A stretch of 24,206 nucleotides of DNA, taken from contig JBOGDQ010000058.1 of NCBI GenBank assembly GCA_050742975.1, positions 1 to 24,206 of the forward strand, read 5' to 3'. Of this stretch, positions 5,653 through 14,606 are shown piece by piece (position 1 is the stretch's first letter; each line of letters begins with the position of its first letter). Source of the stretch: JBDTGE01 sp050742975. Its GTDB lineage: Bacteria > Actinomycetota > Actinomycetes > Mycobacteriales > Jatrophihabitantaceae. The notes beneath the pieces are model-generated. The model worked only from the letters and a program-made list of their open reading frames with translations, was not told where the DNA came from and did no database searches. Made by a program: the position numbers and the translations under genes.

Positions 5653-6900
5653 AGCGCCGACGTACCGCGCGCCCCCGATCAGTTCGGCGGTGCCGATCGC
5701 GACGACACCGGCTGCTCGATCCTGCACGTGGACATGGACGCCTTCTTCGCCAGCGTCGAGATCCGCCGCCGCCCTGAGCTGCGCAACCGTCCGGTCGTCG
5801 TCGGCGGGGGACGGCGCGGCGTGGTGGCGGCCGCGTCGTACGTGGCCCGGCGGTACGGGGTGCGCAGCGCGATGGCCATGAGCCACGCCCTGCGCCTCTG
5901 CCCGGACCTGGTCGTCCTGCCGCCCGACCGGGCCGCCTACAGCGACGCCTCCGCGACGGTCATGACGATGCTTCGCGACGTCACCCCGCTGGTCCAGCCG
6001 CTCTCGCTCGACGAGGCGTTCCTGGACGTGGCCGGCGCCGTGCGGGTGGCCGGCCGTCCGGGCGCGATCGCGGCAGGAATCCGCGAGCGAGTGTCGCGCG
6101 AGACCGGCCTGACCTGCTCGGTGGGTGTGGCGGCCACCAAGTTCGTCGCCAAGCTCGCGTCGGCTCGGTGCAAGCCCGACGGCATGCTTGTCGTCCCGGC
6201 CGAGCGAACCCTGCAGTTCCTGCATCCGTTACCGGTCACTGTGCTGTGGGGGGTCGGCGAGCGCACGGCCGAGAGCCTGCACCGCCTCGGCATCCGGACC
6301 ATCGCGGACCTCGCGGGCACGCCACTGGGCACGCTGCGCCGTGCGCTCGGGGTGAGTGTGGCCGACCACCTGCATGCCCTCGCGCACGGCCGCGACCCGC
6401 GCACGGTCCAGGTCGGCGAGGTGGAGAAGTCGATCAGCTCCGATCACACGGTCGAGTTCGATCTGACCGAGGAGGCCGACGTCCGGCGCGAAGTCCTTCG
6501 GTTGTCCGACGACGTCGGGCGGCGGGTGCGAGAGCGCAGCTTTGTCGCGCGCACGGTGGGCATCAAGATCAGGTTCGCGGACTTCCGCACCGTGACCCGG
6601 GTGCGCACCCTGCCGGGCTGGACCGACTCGTCCACGGCGATCTTCCAGACGGCGATGGAGCTGTATGCCGCCCTGAACCTGGACCGGCCCCGGATCAGGC
6701 TGGTGGGCGTCAAGTGCGAGAACCTGCGGGCCGCGGCGGGCGCGCCGGAGCAGCTCAGCTTCGACGACGTGAGCCCACCGGCGACCGATTCCCTCGTCGA
6801 CGCGGCGCGCGAGAAGTTCGGTTCGACGGCGCTCGGCTATGCCGCATTGCTGGGCGGATCGGGACGTGTCGAGCGCGGCAACCGCAGCCGATCAGGGTGA
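5644..6900 (+). CDS. dinB: DNA polymerase IV (Y-family translesion polymerase)
   Basis: Error-prone polymerase that copies past damaged bases. The 418-residue protein has the Y-family catalytic core: ILHVDMDAFFASVE with Asp30, and SLDEAFLD with Asp123-Glu124, the metal-binding set. SVGVAATKFVAKLAS and the CKPDGMLVV stretch (176-184 region) follow, then helix-hairpin-helix segments with LWGVGERTAESLHRLGI, and the little finger domain with EKSISSDHTVEFDL. QLSFD (370-374) is a probable beta-clamp binding motif. Length is slightly above the usual 350-400 because of an N-terminal extension of about 20 residues. ATG 5644 is preferred over TTG 5638. It is the last gene of a three-gene group behind a candidate LexA box; its start lies in a tandem repeat. 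Confidence 0.95.
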   Translation: MGRSADVPRAPDQFGGADRDDTGCSILHVDMDAFFASVEIRRRPELRNRPVVVGGGRRGVVAAASYVARRYGVRSAMAMSHALRLCPDLVVLPPDRAAYSDASATVMTMLRDVTPLVQPLSLDEAFLDVAGAVRVAGRPGAIAAGIRERVSRETGLTCSVGVAATKFVAKLASARCKPDGMLVVPAERTLQFLHPLPVTVLWGVGERTAESLHRLGIRTIADLAGTPLGTLRRALGVSVADHLHALAHGRDPRTVQVGEVEKSISSDHTVEFDLTEEADVRREVLRLSDDVGRRVRERSFVARTVGIKIRFADFRTVTRVRTLPGWTDSSTAIFQTAMELYAALNLDRPRIRLVGVKCENLRAAAGAPEQLSFDDVSPPATDSLVDAAREKFGSTALGYAALLGGSGRVERGNRSRSG

Positions 6901-6950
6901 TCGTCACGAACTCGTTGTGACTGCAACTTTCGATCCGGCGGATGGGCTCG

Positions 6951-6956
6951 TATGCT
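6951..6956 (+). promoter_or_regulatory. Candidate -10 upstream of the DUF3040 gene
   Basis: TATGCT fits TANNNT and lies 108 bp before the GTG at 7065, in the 164-bp gap after dinB. The best -35 position holds only CTTTCG (6928-6933, 17-bp spacer), so support is weak. Confidence 0.3.
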
Positions 6957-7064
6957 CGGAGGTGACGGCAGCGTGGGTCCCCGGACCGGCGGTGCCGGCA
7001 GCAGACACGATCCGCACGAGTGGACGCCGTGGCCAGGACTGCCACGGCGACGAAGGAGGGCAAG

Positions 7065-7448
7065 GTGCCGCTCTCCGAGCACGAGCAGAGGCTCCTGGAC
7101 GAGATCGAGCAGGCGCTCTACGCCGACGATCCGAAGTTTGCCTCCACCGTGCGTTCTGTGCGTGCCCGCTCGCATGTCCGGCGGGGGCTCATCCTCTGCG
7201 TGCTCGGCGTCCTGCTCGGCCTCGGCTTCGTGCTCGTCGGCCTTGTCAGCAACATCATCGCGCTGAGCGTGGTCGGCTTCGTGCTGGTCGTCGGCGCTTG
7301 TGGTTTCGCGGTGCAGACCCTGCGGCCACACAGCAACGTCAGCGTCGCCGCCGTGACCGAAGCGGGTCAGAAGTCCAAGACGCCGCGACCGACCGGCCTG
7401 CGCACGCGCATGGAGGAACGCCTTCGCCGCCGGTTCGACGAGAACTGA
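7065..7448 (+). CDS. DUF3040 membrane protein
   Basis: A 127-residue protein starting VPLSEHEQRLLDEIEQALYADDPKFAS, the hallmark N-terminus of DUF3040, an actinobacterial family often next to the division cluster. Two transmembrane helices follow at about residues 42-62 (GLILCVLGVLLGLGFVLVGLV) and 64-83, then a basic cytoplasmic tail rich in Arg. GTG 7065 is supported by a strong ribosome binding site, AAGGAGGG (7053-7060), 4 bp before it; an in-frame upstream ATG at 7020 would add residues not found in the family. Function is unknown. The stop lies inside the first copy of a 22-bp tandem repeat. Confidence 0.88.
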   Translation: MPLSEHEQRLLDEIEQALYADDPKFASTVRSVRARSHVRRGLILCVLGVLLGLGFVLVGLVSNIIALSVVGFVLVVGACGFAVQTLRPHSNVSVAAVTEAGQKSKTPRPTGLRTRMEERLRRRFDEN

Positions 7449-7504
7449 CGCTCCGCTCTACGAGAACTGACGCTCCGCTCTACGAGAACTGACGCTCCGC
7501 CTCT
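7439..7504 (+). repeat. 22-bp tandem repeat, three copies, at the DUF3040 3' end
   Basis: Copies at 7439-7460, 7461-7482 and 7483-7504. The first two are identical; the third matches over its first 18 bases. The shared core is GAGAACTGACGCTCCGC. Copy 1 holds the last codons and the TGA stop of the DUF3040 gene, so the gene end has been duplicated into the gap between two convergent genes. Confidence 0.9.
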
Positions 7505-7525
7505 CGAACCACCCTGACCCAGCCC

Positions 7526-7540
7526 GGCCGGGTGCCGGCC
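7526..7540. terminator. Hairpin between convergent genes
   Basis: GGCCGG-GTG-CCGGCC is a 6-bp GC stem with a 3-base loop, 5 bp from the stop of the minus-strand transglutaminase gene and 77 bp from the DUF3040 stop. It could end transcription in both directions. There is no T-run on either side. Confidence 0.4.
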
Positions 7541-7544
7541 CACC

Positions 7545-9872
7545 TCAGCGCTCCCGGCGTTGCCGCCATCGGGTGGGCGTCCAGTTCAACGAGGCCGGCC
7601 AGAAACGTGCCCGCCACCGGATCGAGCGGTTCTTGCCGCCACGCAGCTGGGTAGCCACCGCATCCAGGTCGGCGGACAGATCACGACCCGTCCCGTCCGT
7701 ACCGGTACCGGCCGCACCGTACCGGCTGTGCTCGACCGCCTGCGCGAGCGCGGTCAGCGACCCGCGTGCCTCGCCGGCGGGCTCGCGCAGCCAGCGGACC
7801 ACCTGCCGTGGAGAGCGCGCAGGGGACCAGACGTAGCCGAGGTCGACCGCGGTATCGGTGAGCTCGGCCCACAGCGGATCCGGGTCACCTCCGCGCGCGG
7901 CGTGCAGCCGCTGTCGACGGCGACGATGTCGGATGAACCAGGGCAGCAGGGCCAGCAGCACCAGCACGAGGACCACGACGAGCGGGGCCAGCCAACCCGA
8001 CACGGATCCGCCGCCCTGCCCCTTGGCCTGATCCGGAACGGGGGCCGTCGTGTCGGGACGTGACGGCGCCCTCGAGATGACCTTCGTGCTCGCGGGGTTC
8101 GTCGGCGTCGCCGTGTTGGTGTTCGTGCCGGCGCTGTGCGGCGCCCACGGCAGGGTGCTGGCGCGGGCACCACCGGCGCCGGACAGCGGTGTGGGATCGA
8201 ACGGGATCCAGCCGACGCCCGAGAAGTACGCCTCGTCCCAGGCGTGCGCGTCGTCGGTCGTGATCTTGAACGTCCCGCTGGCATCGGCGGGTTGGTGCGT
8301 GTAGCCAAGGACGACGCGGGCCGGAACCCCTGCCAGGCGGAGCATGACCGCCATCGCAGCCGCGTACTGCTGGCAGTAGCCCACCCGGTTGGTCAGGAAG
8401 TCGACGAGATCGCTGCCGGAGTCGCCGGAGGCCGTCTGCAGGCTGTACTTGAAGCCGTTGGCCGGATCGGCGAACCAGTCGCTGATCGCACGCGCCTTGT
8501 CGTACTGCCCGCTCTTGCCGGCGGTGATCTGGTTGACCAGCGTGCGCACCTGGGACGGGATCGTCGGCAGGTTCAGCCAGCTGGCGGTGGCTCGATCCAC
8601 GACCTGCGGGCTCGTCTCCAGCTCGCTGACGGTCGGCGCGGGTTGGGACACGGACTCGTGGTAGGTCTGGCCGCTGTGCACCTTGGTGCCGAGGAGCAGT
8701 TGGTCCTGCGGCGCCCAGCTCGCCGCGTCCAGGCCGGTGACGCCGGTCGGCACCGCGAACACCGGTGGGTTGCCGGTGAGTCCGGTGACCTTGATCTGGA
8801 CGTCGAACTGGGTGGAGTTGACCAGGGTCGGTCCGGGCAGCGTGTCGAAATTCGAGCCCTGGACGCTCTGCTCGTTGCCGTGGTCCGCGGCGCTCCAACC
8901 GTTGCCGGTGTAGTTGGACAGCACGTTCTCGCGCAGGTAGAACGGCCGGTCGGCGTTCGCCGGGCTGACCGTGACCGTGGCCAGGTTGCGGGTCTTGGTC
9001 TGCGTCAGCTCGCCCCGGAGTGCGACGAACGGGTTGATCGAGCCGCCGTTGCCCGCGCCGAAGTTGCTGCCGTTCTTGCCGCCCGAGCCGTGGACCAGGT
9101 TCGCGATCAGGTTCGTCGCCTTCGTCGGCGCGAGCACCGGCAGCACCACCGCGGCGATCAGCGCCAGGCCGGCGATCCGCTGGCCGGACATCGCGATCAC
9201 CGGCCGGCCGCGCTGCTGCTCCGGCCGGCGCACGCGATGGCCCCACGTGCTGAGATCGTCGCGCGCGTCGAGCGCGAGAAGGATGAGGAAACCGACGGCG
9301 GCGAACGCGAACAGCTGCCACCGCACGGCGTGCCGGGGAACCGCGCCGGACACGGTATACACCACGAGCAGCGGGACACCGGCCAGCGCGCCGTGCCTGC
9401 CTACGACGGCGATCAGGTCGACGAGCGCGGCGAGCAGGCCGAGCATCGCGCACAGTGCGAGCTTGATCGCCACCGTCGAGTGCACGGGGGCAACGCCGTC
9501 CTGGGTCGTGCGGTGCAGGTTGTCGAGCAGGTCGCCGAGGTCGTGGAGCGTGGCCCGCGTGGGGATCAGCCCGAACAGTGCATGCGCGGGCAGGTAGCGG
9601 GCGGTGAGCCACGGGATCAGCAGGATGATCCCCGGCCAGATCTGCAGCGCGCCGACCGGCCGGCGCACGCGCAGCAGCAGGGCCGGTGCCACGACCACGA
9701 GCATCGACAGCCACACGTCCACCAGCCAGCCGCGATCACTGATCAGCTGGCACAGCGGGACAGCGCCCAGACCGGCTGCGACGACACCGAGCAGGGTGCG
9801 CTGCACGCCGCTGCTGATGCGGGGCGGCGTGCCGGTGATGCGGGGCGGGGCGCCGGCGGTCGCGATCGACAT
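7545..9872 (-). CDS. TgpA-like transglutaminase-domain membrane protein
   Basis: A 775-residue integral membrane protein. Seven hydrophobic segments lie in the first 250 residues (roughly 25-45, 52-68, 76-94, 135-158, 161-178, 185-202, 231-249), as in DUF3488/TgpA N-terminal domains. The soluble, probably extracytoplasmic part ends in a transglutaminase-like domain with the Cys-His-Asp triad at Cys500 (NRVGYCQQYAAAM), His543 (DAHAWDEAYF) and Asp559 (IPFDPTP). A Thr/Pro/Ser-rich linker (about 575-625), one more helix (627-647) and a cytoplasmic DUF4129-like tail follow. ATG at 9872 overlaps the upstream stop by one base (TGATG), so translation is coupled to the DUF58 gene. The family often accompanies MoxR and DUF58 proteins; the substrate is unknown. 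Confidence 0.9.
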   Translation of the reverse strand: MSIATAGAPPRITGTPPRISSGVQRTLLGVVAAGLGAVPLCQLISDRGWLVDVWLSMLVVVAPALLLRVRRPVGALQIWPGIILLIPWLTARYLPAHALFGLIPTRATLHDLGDLLDNLHRTTQDGVAPVHSTVAIKLALCAMLGLLAALVDLIAVVGRHGALAGVPLLVVYTVSGAVPRHAVRWQLFAFAAVGFLILLALDARDDLSTWGHRVRRPEQQRGRPVIAMSGQRIAGLALIAAVVLPVLAPTKATNLIANLVHGSGGKNGSNFGAGNGGSINPFVALRGELTQTKTRNLATVTVSPANADRPFYLRENVLSNYTGNGWSAADHGNEQSVQGSNFDTLPGPTLVNSTQFDVQIKVTGLTGNPPVFAVPTGVTGLDAASWAPQDQLLLGTKVHSGQTYHESVSQPAPTVSELETSPQVVDRATASWLNLPTIPSQVRTLVNQITAGKSGQYDKARAISDWFADPANGFKYSLQTASGDSGSDLVDFLTNRVGYCQQYAAAMAVMLRLAGVPARVVLGYTHQPADASGTFKITTDDAHAWDEAYFSGVGWIPFDPTPLSGAGGARASTLPWAPHSAGTNTNTATPTNPASTKVISRAPSRPDTTAPVPDQAKGQGGGSVSGWLAPLVVVLVLVLLALLPWFIRHRRRRQRLHAARGGDPDPLWAELTDTAVDLGYVWSPARSPRQVVRWLREPAGEARGSLTALAQAVEHSRYGAAGTGTDGTGRDLSADLDAVATQLRGGKNRSIRWRARFWPASLNWTPTRWRQRRER

Positions 9873-11152
9873 CAGAGGACTCCGGACCCGGCCGGGCGCA
9901 GCGCGTCGCGCCAGGCGTCCGCGGCGCTCGTCCCGTGCCGGACGATGCAGACCCGCCAGCCGGCCGAGCGCAGCACGCGCGCCGCGAGGTAGCACTGGCC
10001 ATCCGGTCCGGACGGCTGCTTTCCCCGCCAGGTACCGGTGTCGAGCAGGAACGCGAGGGCCGGGACCGCGGATCCGCGGGGGTGGCAGTCGGCGAGCACG
10101 CGCAGGCTGGCGGGGTCGACCTCGCCCAGGATCGCGATGAGCGCGGTCTCCCGGGCCGATGAGGCGATCAGATTCCGCGCCGGCTCCAGGCTGGCCTGTC
10201 GCACGGAGCGGACGGTGGCCAGGTGCTCGACGAGCGCGACCGGGTCGGCCGGGCGCATCCGCCGCGCGGCCTCCAGGTCGTCGACCAGCTCCATCACCCG
10301 CCCCGACGCCATCAGATGGCTGCCGATGCTCGCCGCGGCGCTGACCGCCCACTCCAGGCTGCTTCGCAGACGCTCATCCGCAGCGTTGGCCTCGGAGCCG
10401 GCGTCCACGTGCGCGTTCTCGCGCAGGTCCAGGACCACCGTCGCCTGGCCCTGCCAGGGCCGCTCCTCCTGGCGCACCATGAGCGCGCCGACGCGCGCCG
10501 ACGAGCGCCAGTGGATCTTGCGAAGCGCGTCGCCGGTGCGGTACTCGCGGGTCGATGCGTCGTCGGCGCCGTGCGTGCCGATCGAGTGGCTGCCGGAGTT
10601 GTCGCCGATGTCATGCGACAGCGGCGGGGCCACCGGCGGCAGCGATTCGACGATCGGCCGGATCGTGAACTCGCTGGTCGCCGTGAACGCCCGGCGCAGG
10701 TCGACGAGATGGAACGGGTCGGTCAACCGCACCCGCAAGGGTCCGGCGCGGTAGCGGCCACGGGGCAGGTGCGGCAGCCGGTACGAGACGTTCCGCGACT
10801 CGCGGCTGGCCAACCCGTCCACGACGAAGCGCGCCCGGCCGGGTAGCTGCGAGGGGAGATGGTCCTCCAGCATCAGGGCACCGCTGCGCAGCCGGGAGCG
10901 GTTCGTGATCGTCAGCTGGACGACGACCTCGTCGCCCGAACTCGCGTGTGCCGGCTCCACCCGCCGGCGGTTGCTGATCTGCACGTTCGAGCGGTGCACC
11001 ACGAACCCGGCGATCACCGGGACGGCGAGTGCGAGCACACCGGCGCGGGTCAGATCGACCTCGCCGAGCAGCAGGCCGCACAGCAGGGCCGTCGCCCCGG
11101 CGGCGATCATGCAGGTCGCCCGCGTCGTGAAGCCGTAGTCCGAGGCCGCCAC
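9872..11152 (-). CDS. DUF58 domain protein (MoxR-associated, vWA-like)
   Basis: A 426-residue protein with two N-terminal transmembrane helices (about 12-31 and 36-52), a beta-rich region, and the DUF58 signature STREYRTGDALRKIHWRSSAR (200-220), followed by a vWA-like region with VVLDLREN (239-246). DUF58 proteins are thought to act with MoxR ATPases in assembly or maturation of envelope or metal-dependent complexes; the client here is not known. GTG 11152 lies two bases after the moxR stop and fits the position of the N-terminal helices. The same frame is open far upstream within moxR, but that part is a shadow of moxR coding. Confidence 0.88.
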   Translation of the reverse strand: MAASDYGFTTRATCMIAAGATALLCGLLLGEVDLTRAGVLALAVPVIAGFVVHRSNVQISNRRRVEPAHASSGDEVVVQLTITNRSRLRSGALMLEDHLPSQLPGRARFVVDGLASRESRNVSYRLPHLPRGRYRAGPLRVRLTDPFHLVDLRRAFTATSEFTIRPIVESLPPVAPPLSHDIGDNSGSHSIGTHGADDASTREYRTGDALRKIHWRSSARVGALMVRQEERPWQGQATVVLDLRENAHVDAGSEANAADERLRSSLEWAVSAAASIGSHLMASGRVMELVDDLEAARRMRPADPVALVEHLATVRSVRQASLEPARNLIASSARETALIAILGEVDPASLRVLADCHPRGSAVPALAFLLDTGTWRGKQPSGPDGQCYLAARVLRSAGWRVCIVRHGTSAADAWRDALRPAGSGVL

Positions 11153-11154
11153 GG

Positions 11155-12222
<1,068 letters not shown>

Positions 12223-12364
12223 CTGTGCCGCCTTTCGAACCTGATCACGCACCGTCGCGTGACCGTGAGCCTTCGAGTATTGCCGACGCGCCGCCGCATA
12301 GGTACGGCCAGCCGTATCGAAGCGGGCACAACTCGCCGACCCGGTGATAGGTCTGTGGAGAGAA

Positions 12365-12389
12365 GTGGGTTATGGTGGGGACTGGTGGG
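12365..12389 (+). promoter_or_regulatory. MraZ operator: three GTGGG repeats
   Basis: GTGGG occurs at 12365-12369, 12375-12379 and 12385-12389, an exact 10-bp period with 5-bp gaps. This is the arrangement of TGGG-type direct repeats bound by MraZ in E. coli. TATGGT (12371-12376), a possible -10, lies inside the array, so binding would block the promoter. It ends 40 bp before the mraZ ATG, fitting autoregulation of the division cluster. Confidence 0.75.
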
Positions 12390-12429
12390 GGAGTAGCCAG
12401 CAGGTCCTGTTCCGCACGGAGGTGCGCCG

Positions 12430-12864
12430 ATGTTGTTCCTCGGTACGCACACGCCGCGCCTGGACGACAAGGGCCGGCTCGCTCTCCCCGCGAGGTTCCG
12501 GCCGGACCTGGAGGGAGGACTGGTGATCTGCAAGGGGCAGGACCGTTGCCTGTTCGTCTTCCCGACGACGCAGTTCGTCAGCTTCACCCAGGCCCTGGCC
12601 ACCGCGCCGATCACCGACAAGCGGGTTCGCGAGTACGGCCGGACGCTGTTCGCCAGCGCGTCGAACGAGACCCCGGACGGGCAGGGCCGGATCACCGTCC
12701 CACCGGTGCTGCGCGCGTACGCCGGGCTGGGCAAGGACTGCGTCGTCATCGGTGCCAACAACCGCATCGAGGTCTGGGACGCGCAGGCCTGGCGGGCCTG
12801 GTCGGAGCGGGCGGACGACGCCTTCGCCGAGATCGCCGAGGAGGTGCTGCCGGGCATCTTCTGA
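12430..12864 (+). CDS. mraZ: Transcriptional regulator MraZ
   Basis: A 144-residue DNA-binding protein that forms rings and binds direct repeats in front of its own gene, regulating the division and cell wall cluster. It starts with MLFLGTHTPRLDDKGRLALP and has two SpoVT-AbrB-like repeats, DDKGRLALPARFR (12-24) and DGQGRITVPPVLRAYAGL (82-99). Length is normal for the family. GGAGGTG (12417-12423) is a good ribosome binding site for ATG 12430. First gene of the dcw cluster, separated from rsmH by 160 bp that hold a large hairpin. Confidence 0.95.
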   Translation: MLFLGTHTPRLDDKGRLALPARFRPDLEGGLVICKGQDRCLFVFPTTQFVSFTQALATAPITDKRVREYGRTLFASASNETPDGQGRITVPPVLRAYAGLGKDCVVIGANNRIEVWDAQAWRAWSERADDAFAEIAEEVLPGIF

Positions 12865-12888
12865 CTCCCCGCTCGGGTCCGGCCTCCT

Positions 12889-12934
12889 CCCGTCCGCCTC
12901 CTGGCACCCCTTCCCCGGTGCCAGGCGGGACGGG
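12889..12934 (+). terminator. Large hairpin between mraZ and rsmH (terminator or attenuator)
   Basis: CCTGGCACC (12900-12908) pairs perfectly with GGTGCCAGG (12917-12925) around an 8-base loop. After a 4x2 internal loop an outer stem continues, CCCGTCC (12889-12895) with GGACGGG (12928-12934). That is 16 bp of stem beginning 24 bp after the mraZ stop. No T-run follows. It may reduce read-through from mraZ into rsmH or act as an RNA-stability element. Confidence 0.55.
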
Positions 12935-13024
12935 CGGGGACCAGAACCGAGCGGCACCGGGACACGTCGCGTACTTCCCCCCACCCCGCCGAACCGAACC
13001 GCCGCACCGAGTAGAGGACGCCCG

Positions 13025-14032
13025 ATGGATGCACGCGATCAGACGCCGGCCGCGTCGAGGTCCGTGCATGTCCCGGTGCTCCTCGAGCGGGTGCTCGGGC
13101 TGCTCGCTCCCGCGCTGGCCGACCGGCCCGCAGTGCTGCTCGACGCCACGCTCGGCCTGGGCGGTCATGCCGAGGCGCTGCTGGCCGCCCACCCGAAGCT
13201 GACCCTGGTCGGGCTGGACCGCGATCGCGTCGCGCTGTCCCGCAGCGAGCAGCGGCTGGCCCGCTTCGCCTCCCGCATCCACCTCGTGCACGCCGTCTAC
13301 GACCGCATGCCCGAGGTGCTGGACTCGCTCGGTCTCAACGGGCCGCGCGGTGCGACAGGCGCGGGGGGTATCGACGGCGTGCTGTTCGACCTGGGTGTCT
13401 CGTCCATGCAGCTCGACCTCGCCGAGCGCGGGTTCGCCTACGCGCAGGACGCCCCGCTGGACATGCGGATGGATCCGATGCAGGCGCTCACCGCGGCCGA
13501 GGTCGTGAACACCTACCCGGTGCGCGTGCTGGCCCGGGTGTTGAGCCAGTACGGCGACGAGCACTTCGCGCTGCGGATCGCGCAGGCGATCGAGCGTGCG
13601 CGTCGCGCGGCTCCGCTGAACTCGACGGCCGAGCTGGCCGAACTCGTGCGCGCCGCCATCCCGGCCGCGACCCGTCGCCACGGTGGCCACCCGGCCAAGC
13701 GCACCTTCCAGGCGTTGCGCATCGAGGTGAACGGCGAGCTGGACGCGCTGCGTGGCGCGATGCCGGCGGCGCTGACGGCACTGCGGGTCGGCGGCCGCAT
13801 CGTCGTGCTGTCCTACCAGTCGCTCGAGGACCGCATCGTCAAGCAGGCGCTGGCCGAGCTGGCGACGGACCGCACGCCGGTCGGGCTGCCGGTACCGCTC
13901 GCCGATCGGGGACCGCAGCTGCGGCTGCTGACGCGTGGCAGCGAGGTCGCCTCCGACGCCGAGATCGCCGACAACCCCCGCGCCGCGTCCGTGCGGCTGC
14001 GCGCCGCCGAACGAATCAGGAGCGTTGCATGA
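13025..14032 (+). CDS. rsmH: 16S rRNA (cytosine-1402-N4)-methyltransferase RsmH
   Basis: Methylates N4 of C1402 in the decoding centre of 16S rRNA using S-adenosylmethionine. The 335-residue protein has HVPVLLERVL near the N-terminus, DATLGLGGHAEALL (40-53, SAM binding), DLGVSSMQLD (122-131), HPAKRTFQALRIEVN (222-236) and LSYQSLEDRIVK (262-273), in the family order. A Gly-rich insert of about ten residues (105-115) precedes the DLGVSS motif. ATG 13025 follows a GAGGA ribosome binding site at about 13014-13018. Gene order mraZ-rsmH-ftsL-ftsI is the standard dcw arrangement. Confidence 0.95.
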   Translation: MDARDQTPAASRSVHVPVLLERVLGLLAPALADRPAVLLDATLGLGGHAEALLAAHPKLTLVGLDRDRVALSRSEQRLARFASRIHLVHAVYDRMPEVLDSLGLNGPRGATGAGGIDGVLFDLGVSSMQLDLAERGFAYAQDAPLDMRMDPMQALTAAEVVNTYPVRVLARVLSQYGDEHFALRIAQAIERARRAAPLNSTAELAELVRAAIPAATRRHGGHPAKRTFQALRIEVNGELDALRGAMPAALTALRVGGRIVVLSYQSLEDRIVKQALAELATDRTPVGLPVPLADRGPQLRLLTRGSEVASDAEIADNPRAASVRLRAAERIRSVA

Positions 14033-14041
14033 CCACCCCAC

Positions 14042-14071
14042 CAAATTGCTCCGCCGGCGCTCCGCAATTTG
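14042..14071 (+). promoter_or_regulatory. AT-rich stem-loop between rsmH and the ftsL-like gene
   Basis: CAAATTGC (14042-14049) and GCAATTTG (14064-14071) form a perfect 8-bp stem around a 14-base GC-rich loop that contains the palindrome CGCCGGCG. AT-rich arms stand out in this GC-rich region. It fills most of the 52-bp gap and ends just before GGGGA (14074-14078), the likely ribosome binding site of the next gene. Confidence 0.5.
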
Positions 14072-14084
14072 TCGGGGACCCCGG

Positions 14085-14606
14085 ATGAGCCTGCGACCCG
14101 CACCCAAACATGCACCGCGAGTTCCGTTCGCCCTGCTGGTGCTGGGACTGCTCGTCGGCGCGATGATCGCGCTGCTCGCGCTGAACACGGCGTCGGCCGC
14201 CAACGAGCTGCGCCGGCACGACCTCGCGGCCAAGGACGCGAGCATCGCCGCCTCGGTCGAGCAGCTGAACAACGAGGTAGCGGCGAGCGCGGCCCCCGGC
14301 AACCTCGCCCGGGTGGCGGCCCAGCTCGGCATGGTTCCGGCGGGCAACCCGGCGTTCCTGCAGATCGATCCCGACGGGCAGGTTCGGGTGCTCGGCAGCC
14401 CCGGCCCGGCGACCGCGCCGGCACTTCCTGCGCCGGCCACGCGCCACAAGACCCCGCCCCCGAAGAAGAAAACGAAGGCGACGACGACCAAGGTCACGGG
14501 CACCGCCGGCAGGACCACCGGATCGACGAAAGCCGCGAAGCACCCCACCGCCCACCCCACCCCGGACCCGACGCCGACGACGACCCTGCCGGGAGGCACC
14601 CGATGA
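14085..14606 (+). CDS. ftsL: FtsL-like division protein
   Basis: A 173-residue bitopic membrane protein: short basic N-terminus, one transmembrane helix (14-37, FALLVLGLLVGAMIALLAL), then a heptad-like segment (about 38-68, ANELRRHDLAAKDASIAASVEQLNNEV), then ARVAAQLGMVPAGNPAFLQID (76-95), a pattern common to FtsL/septum-initiator proteins. The C-terminal 65 residues are a low-complexity Pro/Thr/Lys tail. FtsL bridges FtsB/FtsQ and the FtsW-FtsI synthase at the septum. The call rests on topology and its place between rsmH and ftsI, since FtsL sequences are poorly conserved. Its stop overlaps the ftsI start (ATGA), so the two are translationally coupled. Confidence 0.8.
   Translation: MSLRPAPKHAPRVPFALLVLGLLVGAMIALLALNTASAANELRRHDLAAKDASIAASVEQLNNEVAASAAPGNLARVAAQLGMVPAGNPAFLQIDPDGQVRVLGSPGPATAPALPAPATRHKTPPPKKKTKATTTKVTGTAGRTTGSTKAAKHPTAHPTPDPTPTTTLPGGTR

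Noticed and set aside
8136..9992. Plus-strand open frame of about 618 codons opposite the transglutaminase gene
   Set aside because: It is the antisense shadow of a clear membrane protein gene in GC-rich DNA; its translation is Arg/Gly/Asp-rich with no domain.
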